Origin: Chrysochromulina parva
Lineage: Eukaryota > Haptophyta > Prymnesiales > Chrysochromulinaceae
Length of the DNA: 17,349 nt
NCBI GenBank assembly: GCA_002887195.1
Contig: PJAB01001094.1
Location: 1-17,349, forward strand
Reading direction: 5' to 3'
The first letter of the stretch is position 1; each line of letters opens with the position of its first letter. Shown here piece after piece: positions 17,048-17,349 of this stretch. The notes below the pieces were generated by a model. That model was not told the origin of the DNA. It saw only the letters and a list, made by a program, of their open reading frames with translations, and searched no databases. The translations under genes and the position numbers were made by a program.

Positions 17048-17349
17048 AGGAGTCGTGTGGCAGTCGCCGACGCGGGGTACTTCACGATAGAATACTGGCT
17101 AGTGGGACCGAGAGTGTGCCGTTACCGATCCCCAGGGCTCCTTTTTACTTTTTCGGAAGAGTTTGTCATAGAGGTGAATTTATAACACAACAGCAAACAG
17201 GCGAGCAGACGCCCGAGTGCCGAGAGTTACTTTTTTACCGTTATAGTCTCTTTTTGCCGAGATGAGACGACAGACGTCTCATGACACATGCTGACGCTGA
17301 GGCACGGCAAACCGTGCGAGGCACACTTGCGGTGCTTCGCCGCGCACTT
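17048..17349. other. 3' flank of the PHD-AP2 gene
   Basis: No coding frame is supported. Two perfect hairpin candidates lie close together near the window edge: ATGAGACG/CGTCTCAT at 17262-17282 with a 5-nt loop, and GCACGG/CCGTGC at 17302-17317 with a 4-nt loop. The sequence between the stop codon and the hairpins has T-rich patches (about 17140-17150 and 17230-17256). Confidence 0.45.

Noticed and set aside
17255..17300. C/D-box snoRNA (GATGA and CTGA words)
   Set aside because: The C box is imperfect, there is no terminal stem bringing the boxes together, and no clear guide region was seen.
1..17349. Giant virus or phage insert as the source of the 3.5k-residue protein
   Set aside because: The flanking genes carry secondary-plastid presequences and a nuclear PHD-AP2 architecture, base composition is uniform across the window, and no viral replication or capsid gene is present.

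Overview
The window looks like nuclear DNA of a unicellular alga with a secondary red-lineage plastid, most likely a haptophyte. The evidence is GC-rich coding sequence with strong G/C preference at third positions, and two proteins whose N-termini read as a signal peptide followed by an A-F or A-G-F junction, the bipartite plastid-targeting style of haptophytes and stramenopiles. It also has a PHD finger joined to an AP2 domain and a probable GTGCGTG-type intron. No prokaryotic operon, RNA gene, IS element or CRISPR array was found. The taxonomic call is inference; a pelagophyte or other chromalveolate remains possible.

Layout. At 3-137 is the 3' end of a coiled-coil protein (+), followed by a probable two-helix TM2-like membrane protein exon (246-761, +); the two could be one spliced gene. 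A gene-free stretch follows to 1265. At 1266-1793 (-) is a small, probably plastid-targeted protein of unknown function. It is divergent from the dominant gene of the window, a giant + strand gene ending at 12472 that encodes about 3475 residues. That protein has a disordered Ser/Pro/Lys head, eight tandem units of about 350-445 residues, each with two pairs of EF-hand-like helix-loop-helix motifs, and a C-terminal pair of more conventional EF-hands. A 94-nt intron at 2039-2132 probably moves its start to 1951 or 1867. Convergent to it is a probable plastid PDZ-like protein (12819-13436, -). A gene-poor stretch follows with an orphan coding-like fragment (13949-14110, -), then a signal-peptide-bearing class I SAM-dependent methyltransferase (14181-15143, -). 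Divergent from that is a PHD-finger plus AP2-domain nuclear protein (15659-17047, +). The shared upstream region holds four TACCGGTA palindromes, two of them in a perfect 23-bp tandem duplication.

The genes do not form an evident pathway. The best candidate for an undescribed system is the giant repeat protein. It appears to be an elongated scaffold of about 32 degenerate EF-hand-like motifs, in which loops have acquired charged insertions in the middle units, one unit has gained a DxDxDG calcium-type loop, and the only near-canonical EF-hand pair sits at the C-terminus. The PHD-AP2 protein and its palindrome-rich promoter are the second point of interest.
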